Source: CAZLPW01 sp964561495 (lineage in GTDB: Bacteria; Fidelibacterota; Marinisomatia; Marinisomatales; UBA1611). From it: 64,000 nucleotides of DNA. The translations under genes and the position numbers were made by a program. The stretch is taken from the NCBI GenBank assembly GCA_964561495.1, contig CAZLPW010000001.1:124001-188000 (forward strand). The letters run 5' to 3'. Below are positions 38,212-46,854 of this stretch, piece after piece (the stretch's first letter is position 1; each line of letters opens with the position of its first letter). A model generated the notes under the pieces. It saw nothing but the letters and a program-made list of their open reading frames with translations. It made no database searches and was not told the DNA's origin.

Positions 38212-38283
38212 TGTAGAGAATTTAATTAGGAATATTCGTTTTATAGCAAATAAAAAAATTAATTAGAGCTAATTTTTAAACTA

Positions 38284-38985
38284 ATGAAAATAAATGGACC
38301 ACTATATAAAGGGATATTGATTTCAAGACCTAATCGGTTTGTTACAATTGTTGATTTGAATGGTAAAATTCAAAAAAGTCATTTACCAGATCCTGGAAGA
38401 CTTGAAGAAATATTAATGCCAGGTGCAAAAGTATATTTAGTGCCTGCTAAAAAAAAATCTAAAAGAAAAACAAAATATTCGACAGTGATGGTTAATCATA
38501 ATGGACAGCTCATTTCTCTAGTTTCAACATTACCTAATCGTTTTATAAAAGAGATGTTAAATAAAAATAAATTACCAACTTTAAAAAGATATAAAATTAT
38601 TCGTCCTGAGGTGACTATAGAAAATCATCGGATTGATTTTTTATTAGAAAACAGATTTGGATCAAAATTTTATTTAGAGGTTAAATCTGTAACCTATGTT
38701 AATCAAGGCATAGCTAAATTCCCTGATGCTGTAACCTTGCGTGGTACAAATCATGTAAAGTTGCTTACAAAATTAAAAAAAGATGGTATAGATACTGGAA
38801 TTATATTTGTTTGTCAGAGACCAGATGCAGAAATATTTACTCCAATGTGGGAAAGGGATAAAAGTTTTTTCGAAGCATTAAAACATGCTGAAAATGTTGG
38901 TGTTAAAATATGGTGTATTACTTTGAACATAGGATTGAAAAAAATTAAATATTTTAAACAAATCCCTGTAAAACTTGATATATGA
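38284..38985 (+). CDS. sfsA: DNA/RNA nuclease SfsA family protein
   Basis: 233 residues, the full family length. Signature segments are SHLPDPGRLEEILMPGAKVY near residue 30, RIDFLLENRFGSKFYLEVKS, which forms a PD-(D/E)xK-type nuclease core (Asp, Glu, Lys), and FPDAVTLRGTNHVKLL. The family was named for maltose fermentation stimulation in E. coli; its true role is unclear. It is divergent from the tyrosine operon, with 72 bases shared. Confidence 0.9.
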   Translation: MKINGPLYKGILISRPNRFVTIVDLNGKIQKSHLPDPGRLEEILMPGAKVYLVPAKKKSKRKTKYSTVMVNHNGQLISLVSTLPNRFIKEMLNKNKLPTLKRYKIIRPEVTIENHRIDFLLENRFGSKFYLEVKSVTYVNQGIAKFPDAVTLRGTNHVKLLTKLKKDGIDTGIIFVCQRPDAEIFTPMWERDKSFFEALKHAENVGVKIWCITLNIGLKKIKYFKQIPVKLDI

Positions 38986-39001
38986 AATATAAAGTTTGAA
39001 A

Positions 39002-40675
39002 ATGGATCTTAAATATTTTTCAACAACTCTTTATTATTGTTTTTTTATTCTTTCTTGTGCTTCAGTAAAAGCGCCTCCTGGAGGTCCTAAGGATGAGACA
39101 CCTCCAAAATTAATTGAGGCAAATCCATCAATTGGATCTACTAATTTTAATGGAGGCCAGGTTGAGTTAATTTTTTCTGAATACCTAAAGGAGAGCTCTG
39201 TTTTTAAAGCAGTCTCTATATTGCCTAAGTTTGAAAATGAGCCAGAAATAGTATTCAAAGGTGAAAAAATTCTAATTGATTTTCCAAAAAATTTATTGGA
39301 AAACCAGACATATGTTATATCAATTAATAGAAAACTTTTAGATGAACATGGGGTAAGTTTTTCGGAAGGTATCCAAGCAGCATTTTCTACAGGTTCTGAA
39401 ATAGACAAAGGGTCAATTTCAGGTGTGATTTATGGAGAAAACTTAAGATCTGTTTTATTATGGAAAATTGGTGACTCTATAGACTCCATTAGCTATTTCT
39501 TAGATAATCCCAACTATGTTATGGACGTATCAGATGAAGGTTTATATAATTTTAATTATTTATCAAATGGAGTCTATAGGATAGTAGGTTTAAATGAAAA
39601 TTCTATTGGATTGCCATTGGACTCTAAATATGCATTAGTTGGGCTGCCATGGAAGCAGTATTTTGAGATTGATGAAAATATTTTAAATATTGAGAATGTT
39701 AATATTATTATTCCCGAAATATCAGGTCAAAATAAAATGTTGCGTGCGGAGTGGTTGGTATCAAATTGGATTAAAATTTTCTTTTTAAATAATTTTGATA
39801 ATCTAATAAATAATAATCCTATAAAATTGTTTAATGATAATATTGAAATCTATCCTAAGAAAATCTTTATAGATAGAATGGATAATTCTGTAATACATAT
39901 TATTTTAGCAGATTCAGCAACAGATATAAAATCAATGATTATAAAAACTGAACAGATTGTTGAATACGAAAACACCTTACTTGATTCGGGACAAGTTTTA
40001 GTTAATCTAGATACTAAGAATGACTCAACTAACTTAAAAATAAAATTTCCAGAAAAAGGGTATCTTCACTATATACGAAGTGATTCCATAGTGCCATTGT
40101 ATATTGATTTTTCAAAAATTATAAATCAAGAAAAAACAATCCCTGTTATTGAATTATTAAAAGATTCATTATTGATTCCAATAAACTTGAAGTGGGCCTC
40201 TCCGCTTACTTTAGTTATTACCCCTAAGCAAAATTGGGATCAAAATGAAAAATATAAAGTGAATATTTTTTCAGAAAGTATTAATCCTGCTTTTGGAAAT
40301 ACTTTTGCAGACTCAATCTCATCTATTAATTTTAGGACATCAAAACTCATACGCTTTGGAAGAATTATTGGTCAACTAAAATCAGAATTTTCAAAAAAAT
40401 TAGTTTTGAACTTAAAAGAAATGGGTGAGAATCAGTTAGAAGAATTCTATAGCAATGTTAAGAAAAATGGAGATTTTTCTTTTGATTTGATACCAGAAGG
40501 AAATTACGAATTGAAAATTTTTTATGATATTGATAAAAATTTGCGTTATTCATTTGGTAATATAACCCTTGATAAACCAGCAGAATGGTTTCTTTATTAT
40601 CCAGACACAATCAAAGTTCGAGGAAACTGGGATTTGGACCTAGGTGATATAGAAGTTGCTCTACCTGTTCAATAA
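39002..40675 (+). CDS. Ig-like domain lipoprotein
   Basis: About 557 residues from the ATG at 39002; a TTG two codons upstream is less likely. The lipoprotein signal ends FFILSCASVKAPPGGPKDET, the hallmark start of a Bacteroidota-type Ig-like (SbsA-like) lipoprotein family. The first domain (about residues 35-130) has PPKLIEANPSIGSTNFNGGQ and LLDEHGVSFSEGIQAAFSTG. A carboxypeptidase-regulatory-like domain sits near the C-terminus (GQLKSEFSKKLVLNL, FSFDLIPEGNYELKIFYD). Function unknown. It is followed at once by manC. Confidence 0.75.
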   Translation: MDLKYFSTTLYYCFFILSCASVKAPPGGPKDETPPKLIEANPSIGSTNFNGGQVELIFSEYLKESSVFKAVSILPKFENEPEIVFKGEKILIDFPKNLLENQTYVISINRKLLDEHGVSFSEGIQAAFSTGSEIDKGSISGVIYGENLRSVLLWKIGDSIDSISYFLDNPNYVMDVSDEGLYNFNYLSNGVYRIVGLNENSIGLPLDSKYALVGLPWKQYFEIDENILNIENVNIIIPEISGQNKMLRAEWLVSNWIKIFFLNNFDNLINNNPIKLFNDNIEIYPKKIFIDRMDNSVIHIILADSATDIKSMIIKTEQIVEYENTLLDSGQVLVNLDTKNDSTNLKIKFPEKGYLHYIRSDSIVPLYIDFSKIINQEKTIPVIELLKDSLLIPINLKWASPLTLVITPKQNWDQNEKYKVNIFSESINPAFGNTFADSISSINFRTSKLIRFGRIIGQLKSEFSKKLVLNLKEMGENQLEEFYSNVKKNGDFSFDLIPEGNYELKIFYDIDKNLRYSFGNITLDKPAEWFLYYPDTIKVRGNWDLDLGDIEVALPVQ

Positions 40676-41734
40676 ATGATTTGTGTAATACTAGCAGGAG
40701 GCAGTGGAAAAAGATTTTGGCCTTTAAGCCGTAGGGATCAGCCAAAGCAATTATTAAATATTGTAGGCGACCAAACAATGCTTCAAATGACAGTAGATCG
40801 TTTAAAAAAAGTAAAAGGTGTAGAGGATATATATATTATTACCAGATCAGATCTTAAAGAAAAAATAATAAATAATGTTAAATCTATAAAACCAGAAAAT
40901 GTAGTTGCCGAACCATCAAGTAAGAATACTGCTCCAGCAATTGCTTTAATCAGTGCTATAATAAATTTAAAAAAACCAAATTCAGTTGTAGGAATTTTTC
41001 CTGCTGATCATCTTATAATAGGACATTTAGAATTTCAAAAAGCTCTCGTTACAGCTGAGAGTTTGGCAAAAGAAAAAGATGCAATAGTTACTATTGGTGT
41101 GAAGCCCACTTTCGCATCCACAGGATATGGATATATTCAGTTTGAAGAAATTTCAGAGAAAAATTTTGAAGGTGTTTATAAAGTAAAAACATTTGCTGAA
41201 AAACCGCATAAAAAATTGGCAGAAAGATTTATAAAGAGTGGAGATTTTTTATGGAACGCTGGAATGTTTGTATGGAAAACAAAAATATTGTTTAAAGGCT
41301 TAAAAACCCATATGCCAGAGTTGTATGATTCGATGAGTCTAATATCAGATAAGATTAAAGAAGGTAAAAGCTATAATGATATTTGGAAGCAAATTGATTC
41401 AGAATCAATCGATTATGGACTTCTTGAAAAAGTTAATAACATTTTTGTCATATCTTGTGAATTCCAGTGGAATGATTTAGGATCTTGGAATGCTCTATAT
41501 AATATACTAGGCAAAGATAATAAAGGTAATATTATCCGTGGATTGGGGAAGATATTGGATGGTAAGAATAATTTTATACATTCTGAAAATGTTTTTACTG
41601 CAGTCATTGGGACTAATGATATAGTTGTAATAAATACAGATGAGATTACTCTGGTTGTGCCGCGAGATAAAGTGGAATTAGTAAAAGATATGGTAAATTA
41701 TCTTGAAGAAACTGGTTTAAATAATCTAGTTTAA
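40676..41734 (+). CDS. manC: mannose-1-phosphate guanylyltransferase
   Basis: Makes GDP-mannose from mannose 1-phosphate and GTP. 352 residues, without the C-terminal isomerase domain found in bifunctional enzymes. The nucleotide-binding motif is ILAGGSGKRFWPLSR, followed by EPSSKNTAPAIAL, GIFPADHLI, TGYGYIQFE, the FAEKPHKKLAERF segment and a left-handed helix C-terminus. It begins directly after the Ig-like lipoprotein stop and overlaps the next small gene by one base (TAATG). It probably supplies glycan synthesis. Confidence 0.93.
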   Translation: MICVILAGGSGKRFWPLSRRDQPKQLLNIVGDQTMLQMTVDRLKKVKGVEDIYIITRSDLKEKIINNVKSIKPENVVAEPSSKNTAPAIALISAIINLKKPNSVVGIFPADHLIIGHLEFQKALVTAESLAKEKDAIVTIGVKPTFASTGYGYIQFEEISEKNFEGVYKVKTFAEKPHKKLAERFIKSGDFLWNAGMFVWKTKILFKGLKTHMPELYDSMSLISDKIKEGKSYNDIWKQIDSESIDYGLLEKVNNIFVISCEFQWNDLGSWNALYNILGKDNKGNIIRGLGKILDGKNNFIHSENVFTAVIGTNDIVVINTDEITLVVPRDKVELVKDMVNYLEETGLNNLV

Positions 41735-41994
41735 TGGGTAACAAGAAATTATATGCTGAGTTTGAACTTTTGGCAGAAAAATTAGATTTGAAGATAATTA
41801 AAGACAAAGGGAATTTTATTGGCGGTATTTGTATCATAAAAGACGAAAAAGTAATTGTTGTTAATAAAATGAAACCGCTAGAGCAGCGATTAAGGGTTTT
41901 GGCCAATTGTTTTCTTTCATATAATTTAGATGATATATATATGGTACCTGCACTAAGAGCTTACATTGAACAGTTCCGTTCTTTGCGTATATAA
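41734..41994 (+). CDS. conserved small hypothetical protein
   Basis: 86 residues, mostly soluble and charged (KLYAEFELLAEKLDLKIIKD, then GGICIIKDEKVIVVNK, then KPLEQRLRVLANCFLSYN). The LEQRLRVLA stretch resembles a short helix seen in some IrrE/ImmA-like proteins, but no metal motif is present, so I do not assign a function. It is translationally coupled to manC by a one-base overlap. The next gene begins after 35 bases. Confidence 0.6.
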   Translation: MGNKKLYAEFELLAEKLDLKIIKDKGNFIGGICIIKDEKVIVVNKMKPLEQRLRVLANCFLSYNLDDIYMVPALRAYIEQFRSLRI

Positions 41995-42029
41995 TTTTTT
42001 AACAAAAATAGATTTTAAGGAGAACCTTT

Positions 42030-44108
42030 ATGAAACAATACCACTCATCAGATATAAGAAATTTTGCTATAGTTGGGCATGGTTCTAGTGGTAAAACATC
42101 TTTAGCGGAAGCATTCCTTAAGCTAGGTGGCGAAATAAATCGTATGGGGACCATAGAATCGGGTTCAACAGTTTCAGATTATCATGAGGGCGAAAAAGAA
42201 CGACAGATATCAATTCATTCTACTCCACTTCATATGGAGTGGGAAAAAACTAAATTTAATATTGTTGATTCGCCTGGATATTTAGATTTCATTGGTGAAT
42301 CCATTAGTGCACTCGCTGTTGTTGACATGGCACTTGTTGTTTTAAATGCTGCCAATGGAGTAGAAGTTGGAACAGAGATTATGTGGTCAAACGCAGGTGA
42401 GTTAGGAATACCAAAAATGATTGTTGTTAATGGTTTCGATCGTGAACATACTAATTTTGATTCTATACTTACTGAGGCTCGAGCGCGTTTTGGAAATAAT
42501 GTATTCCCTATGCAAATACCTGTGAATAGTGGTCCAGGTTATAATAAGAACATCGATGTTTTACGGAATGAATTAATAACCTATGAAACAAATGGTTCAG
42601 GAAAAATGTCAGAAACTGATTTGCCAGAGGATCTAAAAAACAAGGTTGAATCTTTGCATCAAGAATTGATTGAATATGTAGCTGAATCGGATGATTCCCT
42701 TTTAGAAAAGTTTTTTGAAAAAGGAAACCTTACTGAGGAAGAGATGCGTGGTGGCATACATCAAGCTATACAAGATCAAACATTTATACCGCTATTCTGT
42801 GTTTCTGCCACTAGTAATATTGGTATCAGGAGGGTTTGCGATTTTATATCAAAGTATGGTTCATCTCCTGATGATAGAAAAAGTGTTAAGGCTAATGATG
42901 AAAAGGGAAATGATGTTGAAATTTTTTTAGATGGTTCCGATACTGTTCTACAAATATTCAAGACAATGTCTGAGTCTCATATGGGTGAACTCTCTATATT
43001 TAGGGTTTATTCTGGATCAGTAAAAACAGGTTCTGATTTGTATAATTCCAATAGAGATATTTCTGAACGAATTGGCCAGATGTACATTATTAATGGAAAA
43101 AATCGCACGAATGTTGACACCGTTTTTGCTGGTGATATAGCAGCTGTGGTTAAATTAAAAGATACACATACAAACAACACGCTTTGTTCAGGCTCACATG
43201 TTAAATTACCAAAATTAAAATTACCAAATCCGAATATTCATTCTGCAATAATGTCTTCAGCTAAAGGTGAAGAAGAAAAACTTGCAATTGGTTTAGCAAC
43301 GCTGCATGAAGAAGACCCTACTTTCATTTATCGTGTTGATAGTGAAATTAATCAGACAATAATTTCTGGTCAGGGGGAGCTCCACCTTAGAGTAACAACA
43401 GAGAGATTAAAGAGAAGATTTGGAATTGGTATTCTGCTTGCTGAGCCAAAAATCCCTTATCGAGAAACAATAAATAGTAAAGGATCTGCAAAATATCGTC
43501 ACAAAAAACAATCAGGAGGTGCGGGGCAATTTGCTGAAGTCTGGATGAGAATTGAATCAAGAGAGAGGGGCCATGGGGTAGAGTTCACAAATTCATTAGT
43601 TGGCCAAAATGTTGACAGGGTTTTTGTTGCTTCTGTTGAAAAGGGTGTTAACAAAGTATGTAATGAAGGTGTTATTGCAAAATGTAAGGTAGTAGATCTA
43701 AAGGTTGATTTTTATGATGGGAAAATGCACCCAGTTGATTCAAAAGATATTGCCTTTCAAACTGCTGGCGCGCATGCTTTTAGAGAAGCTTTTCAAAGTG
43801 CACAGCCCTGTTTGCTTGAGCCAATTCTTGATATTGATGTAAAAGTACCAGAAGAGTTTATGGGTGATATAATGGGAGATATTTCTTCAAAGAGAGGGAA
43901 AATAATGGGGATGGAGGCGGATGGAACTTTTCAGTTAATTAAAGCACAAGTACCTCAAGCTGAACTGTACAATTATGCTACCACTGTTCGCTCTTTAACT
44001 GGAGGAAGAGGTATACATTCTGAATCATTCAGTCATTATGAGATGATGCCGAAAGAAATCGAAAAAAAAGTAATTTCTTCTGTTAATAGTAGGGATAATG
44101 AAGATTAA
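42030..44108 (+). CDS. elongation factor G-like GTPase (EF-G2 type)
   Basis: 692 residues with the five-domain EF-G layout, but of the EF-G-like paralogue group. G1 is GHGSSGKTSL, switch I region EKERQISIHST, G3 is DSPGYLDF (Tyr in place of the catalytic His of DTPGHVDF), and G4 is NGFDR rather than NKxD. Domain IV carries KKQSGGAGQFAEVWMRIE, and the C-terminus has EFMGDIMGDISSKRGKIMGM. A good ribosome site, aaggaga, precedes the ATG. A canonical fusA presumably exists elsewhere. EF-G2 members may act in translation or ribosome recycling; the role here is not known. Confidence 0.88.
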   Translation: MKQYHSSDIRNFAIVGHGSSGKTSLAEAFLKLGGEINRMGTIESGSTVSDYHEGEKERQISIHSTPLHMEWEKTKFNIVDSPGYLDFIGESISALAVVDMALVVLNAANGVEVGTEIMWSNAGELGIPKMIVVNGFDREHTNFDSILTEARARFGNNVFPMQIPVNSGPGYNKNIDVLRNELITYETNGSGKMSETDLPEDLKNKVESLHQELIEYVAESDDSLLEKFFEKGNLTEEEMRGGIHQAIQDQTFIPLFCVSATSNIGIRRVCDFISKYGSSPDDRKSVKANDEKGNDVEIFLDGSDTVLQIFKTMSESHMGELSIFRVYSGSVKTGSDLYNSNRDISERIGQMYIINGKNRTNVDTVFAGDIAAVVKLKDTHTNNTLCSGSHVKLPKLKLPNPNIHSAIMSSAKGEEEKLAIGLATLHEEDPTFIYRVDSEINQTIISGQGELHLRVTTERLKRRFGIGILLAEPKIPYRETINSKGSAKYRHKKQSGGAGQFAEVWMRIESRERGHGVEFTNSLVGQNVDRVFVASVEKGVNKVCNEGVIAKCKVVDLKVDFYDGKMHPVDSKDIAFQTAGAHAFREAFQSAQPCLLEPILDIDVKVPEEFMGDIMGDISSKRGKIMGMEADGTFQLIKAQVPQAELYNYATTVRSLTGGRGIHSESFSHYEMMPKEIEKKVISSVNSRDNED

Positions 44109-44117
44109 ATTTTTACT

Positions 44118-44612
44118 ATGACTAGATTATGGGCACCATGGCGGATGGATTACATAACCCAGCCAAAGAGCGAGGGTTGTGTTTTTTGCATTAAGTGTAA
44201 GTCTAATTTAGAAAAAGAAAACCTAGTTTTATTTCGAGGTCAATTTTCTTTCTTATTATTGAATCTTTATCCGTATTCCAATGGGCATCTTATGGTTGCA
44301 CCGTACGATCATACTTCAAATATAGGTGAAATTAATAATGAAGTAGCTTCTGAGATAATGTCAATATCCAATTTTGCGATGAAAGCATTAGAAACAGAAT
44401 TAAAGGCGGAGGGTTTTAATTTTGGAGCTAACTTAGGAAAAGTTGCTGGAGCAGGTATTGCTGAACATATTCATTATCACATAGTCCCCCGATGGGCTGG
44501 AGATACAAATTTTATGCCAGTATTGGGTCACACAAAAGTGATTATGGATGGTTTGACAGAAACTTGGAATAGTTTGAAGCCATATTTTAATGATTCAAAA
44601 AATATAATCTGA
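44118..44612 (+). CDS. HIT family nucleotide hydrolase
   Basis: 164 residues. A zinc-like CVFC pair lies at about residues 21-24, LLLNLYPYSNGHLMVAPYDH follows, and the histidine triad is HIHYHIVPRWAGDTNFMP. The architecture matches Ap4A phosphorylase/hydrolase-like HIT proteins (HINT/FHIT group). It probably cleaves dinucleoside polyphosphates or nucleotidyl phosphoramidates. It follows the EF-G2 gene by 9 bases and overlaps the next small gene by one base. Confidence 0.9.
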   Translation: MTRLWAPWRMDYITQPKSEGCVFCIKCKSNLEKENLVLFRGQFSFLLLNLYPYSNGHLMVAPYDHTSNIGEINNEVASEIMSISNFAMKALETELKAEGFNFGANLGKVAGAGIAEHIHYHIVPRWAGDTNFMPVLGHTKVIMDGLTETWNSLKPYFNDSKNII

Positions 44613-44824
44613 TGCTAGATTTTGCACGTACATGGCTACCTTATATATATCTATATAGCATAGGTGGGATTGCATTTTTAATTGGTATTTATCTTATAAC
44701 AAAATCGCAATCTTTAAACACGGACAATAATAACCATAAAAGATGGTTATATATTCTTATTTTCGGGTTTTTGTATTATGCTGGGATACACGGTTCTTTA
44801 ATTTTATTAGCTATAAAAGGTTAA
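44612..44824 (+). CDS. small two-helix membrane protein next to an SSS transporter
   Basis: 70 residues with two predicted membrane segments (YIYLYSIGGIAFLIGIYLI and WLYILIFGFLYYAGIHGSLI) and a short hydrophilic loop. It lies one base before the sodium:solute symporter gene start and overlaps the HIT stop, so it is in one transcript with the transporter. It is not recognised as a known family; a small auxiliary subunit is possible. Confidence 0.6.
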   Translation: MLDFARTWLPYIYLYSIGGIAFLIGIYLITKSQSLNTDNNNHKRWLYILIFGFLYYAGIHGSLILLAIKG

Positions 44825-44825
44825 T

Positions 44826-46693
44826 ATGGAAATTGCAATAGGGACAGGACTTGACAGAGCTGTAATATTAATATACTTTGTATTAGTAATGGGGTTTGGA
44901 GCCTATTTTGGGAAATACAGTAAGACTACTTCTGATTATTTTTTTGGTGGAAGGCGGTTTTCTTGGTGGTTAATTACTATTTCTATAGTAGCAACTGGTA
45001 TAGGCTCACATAGCTTTGTAAAATATTCCACAAAAGCTTACCAATATGGTTTTTCATCAACAATGACTTATATGAATGATTGGTTTTTCATGCCTCTTTT
45101 TATGTTTGGGTGGCTTCCAATTATTTACTATTCAAAGGTTCGTTCAATTCCAGAATATTTTGAAAAGAGGTTTAATAAGACAGCCAGATTGTTAGCTACA
45201 ACTATGACGCTTTTATATATGATAGGTTATATTGCCATTCAACTTTTAACCTTATCGACTGCTTTATATAAGATTTATAATATCCCATTAATGCTTACTG
45301 TTGTTATTATTGCTATAGCCACTACTATTTATATGCATTTTGGTGGACAAACCTCTGTGATATTTACAGATCTTTTTCAAGGCTTGATTCTTTTGTTTGC
45401 GGGGCTACTTCTATTTTTTCTTGGGTTGCAATATCTTGGAGATGGACTTTTCTCAACTGGGGTACAAAATTTTTGGGGTTTCTTAACACCAGATCAAAAG
45501 CTCCCGCTAGCCCATTTTAATCATCCTCCAAATTTTAATTTTGTAGGTATATTTTGGCAGGATGGCATTGCGGGTTCGATCGGATTTCTATTTTTAAATC
45601 AAGGTTTAATAATGCGATTTATGGCTGCAAAAAGTGTTAATGAGGGTAGGAAAGCAGCAGCGTTTAATGTCCTTTTTGTTTTACCAGTATCTGCGATTGT
45701 GGTTTCTAATGCTGGCTGGATTGGTAGGGCTATTGCGAACGGGATGCCTGGAGTATTGCCAGAAGGGTTGCAACCAAATGATGTATTTGTTGCTGTTACT
45801 AATATTGTATCAAGCCCAGGTGTGTTTGGATTCATTATTGCTGCTCTCTGTGCAGCTTTAATGTCAACTGCTGATACTTTAGTAAATGCTTCATCTGCAA
45901 TAGTGGTCAATGATATATATCGTCCTTTGATAAAAAATAATCAAACAGAAAAAAAACAACTAGAAATAGCACGGATTGCATCCATTTTAGTAAAAGTAAT
46001 AGCAATTCTATTGGTTCCTTTTTTTAATTCTTTTGAATCGATTTATGAAGCTCATGGATGGTTCCACTCTACGTTTACTCCACCTCTAGTGGTAGCTGTA
46101 TTTCTAGGTATTTTTTGGAAANNNNNNNNNNGTTTACCACGCCAGCAGTTATTGCTACATTTACGGTTGGTGCTTTTCTTATGATACTAGGACAATTTAA
46201 TCATGAATTAATTTCACCGTTTTCACATGGAATAGAACTTCGTCCAGGAAAAGGTTATTCATATATTGGAGCTCTTTATAACATTGTAGTTTGTGCATCA
46301 GTAGGTGTTTTTGTTAGCCTAATTACAGCTCCTCCTAAAAAAGAAAATCTGGAAGGATTAACGGTCTTTGATGTTAAAAAATTAAAAGAAATTTTTAAGG
46401 GTTCTCCAGTAAACGAAAAAAAAGGTGAAAAGGTAAAAGTCAATTTTATAATAGATGAAAATAATTTGGATTCTATTCGGTTTTCAGAAAAGGATATGAA
46501 GATAATGAAAGCAAAGCCTGGCGATTTAGTCTATTTATGCGATAACAGATCTTGGCTAGGGGGGCTGAAATCTATTCACTCTGTTTATGGAGAACCACAT
46601 CGACAAGAGGGTATTGTTTTTATTTCTTCAAAGCATCAAGAAAGAGGTCTTTTTGAAATAGATCGTGAATTAAATGCAGAGAAAGAAATGTAA
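44826..46693 (+). CDS. sodium:solute symporter (SSS) family transporter, interrupted by assembly gap
   Basis: About 620 residues counting both sides of a gap of 10 N at 46122-46131. The first part (432 codons) has the SSS core with a dozen membrane helices: MGFGAYFGKYSKTTSDYFFG, YFEKRFNKTARLLATTMTLL, MHFGGQTSVIFTDLFQG, FNVLFVLPVSAIVV and STADTLVNASSAIVVNDIYR. It ends at FLGIFWK. After the gap the frame shifts and resumes as FTTPAVIATFTVGAFLM with a last helix and a soluble C-terminal tail of about 120 residues (KPGDLVYLCDNRSWLGGLKS). The two parts join naturally, so the frameshift reflects the placeholder length and not the gene. The transported solute is unknown. Confidence 0.82.
46122..46131. 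other. assembly gap (10 N)
   Basis: Ten unresolved bases inside the SSS transporter gene. The downstream frame needs the true gap to be 2 bases modulo 3, for example 2 bases, which would give FWK, one residue, FTTP. Confidence 0.99.
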
Positions 46694-46752
46694 CTTTGAG
46701 ACGATTTGAATTGACACTAAATTCGCTGACTTTTTTAGTTATAAAACATATA

Positions 46753-46825
46753 TCCGGAGTAGCTCAGTTGGTAGAGCAGGTGGCTGTTAACCACTTTGTC
46801 GGGGGTTCGAGTCCCTCCTCCGGAG
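46753..46825 (+). tRNA. tRNA-Asn (GTT anticodon)
   Basis: A 73-base cloverleaf: acceptor TCCGGAG pairs with CTCCGGA, D-arm GCTC/GAGC with AGTTGGTA loop, anticodon stem GGTGG/CCACT around CTGTTAA (anticodon GTT), variable loop TTGTC, and T-arm GGGGG-TTCGAGT-CCCTC. The discriminator is G. CCA is not encoded (CAA follows). It lies 60 bases after the SSS gene and just upstream of the S9 peptidase gene. Confidence 0.97.
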
Positions 46826-46854
46826 CAATTTATTACAATTATCTTTTTTGTAAA

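Noticed and set aside
41413..41607. ORFs of 60-125 codons on the opposite strand within manC, tgt and other genes
   Set aside because: They lie wholly within well-supported genes, have no ribosome site and no recognisable protein features.
46058..46693. Separate small membrane protein gene after the N gap
   Set aside because: Its sequence continues the SSS transporter across the gap; the frame change is due to the placeholder length.
46696..46854. S9 peptidase translated from a TTG at 46696 through the tRNA
   Set aside because: It would require the tRNA-Asn gene to be coding, and the lipoprotein signal starts only after the tRNA.
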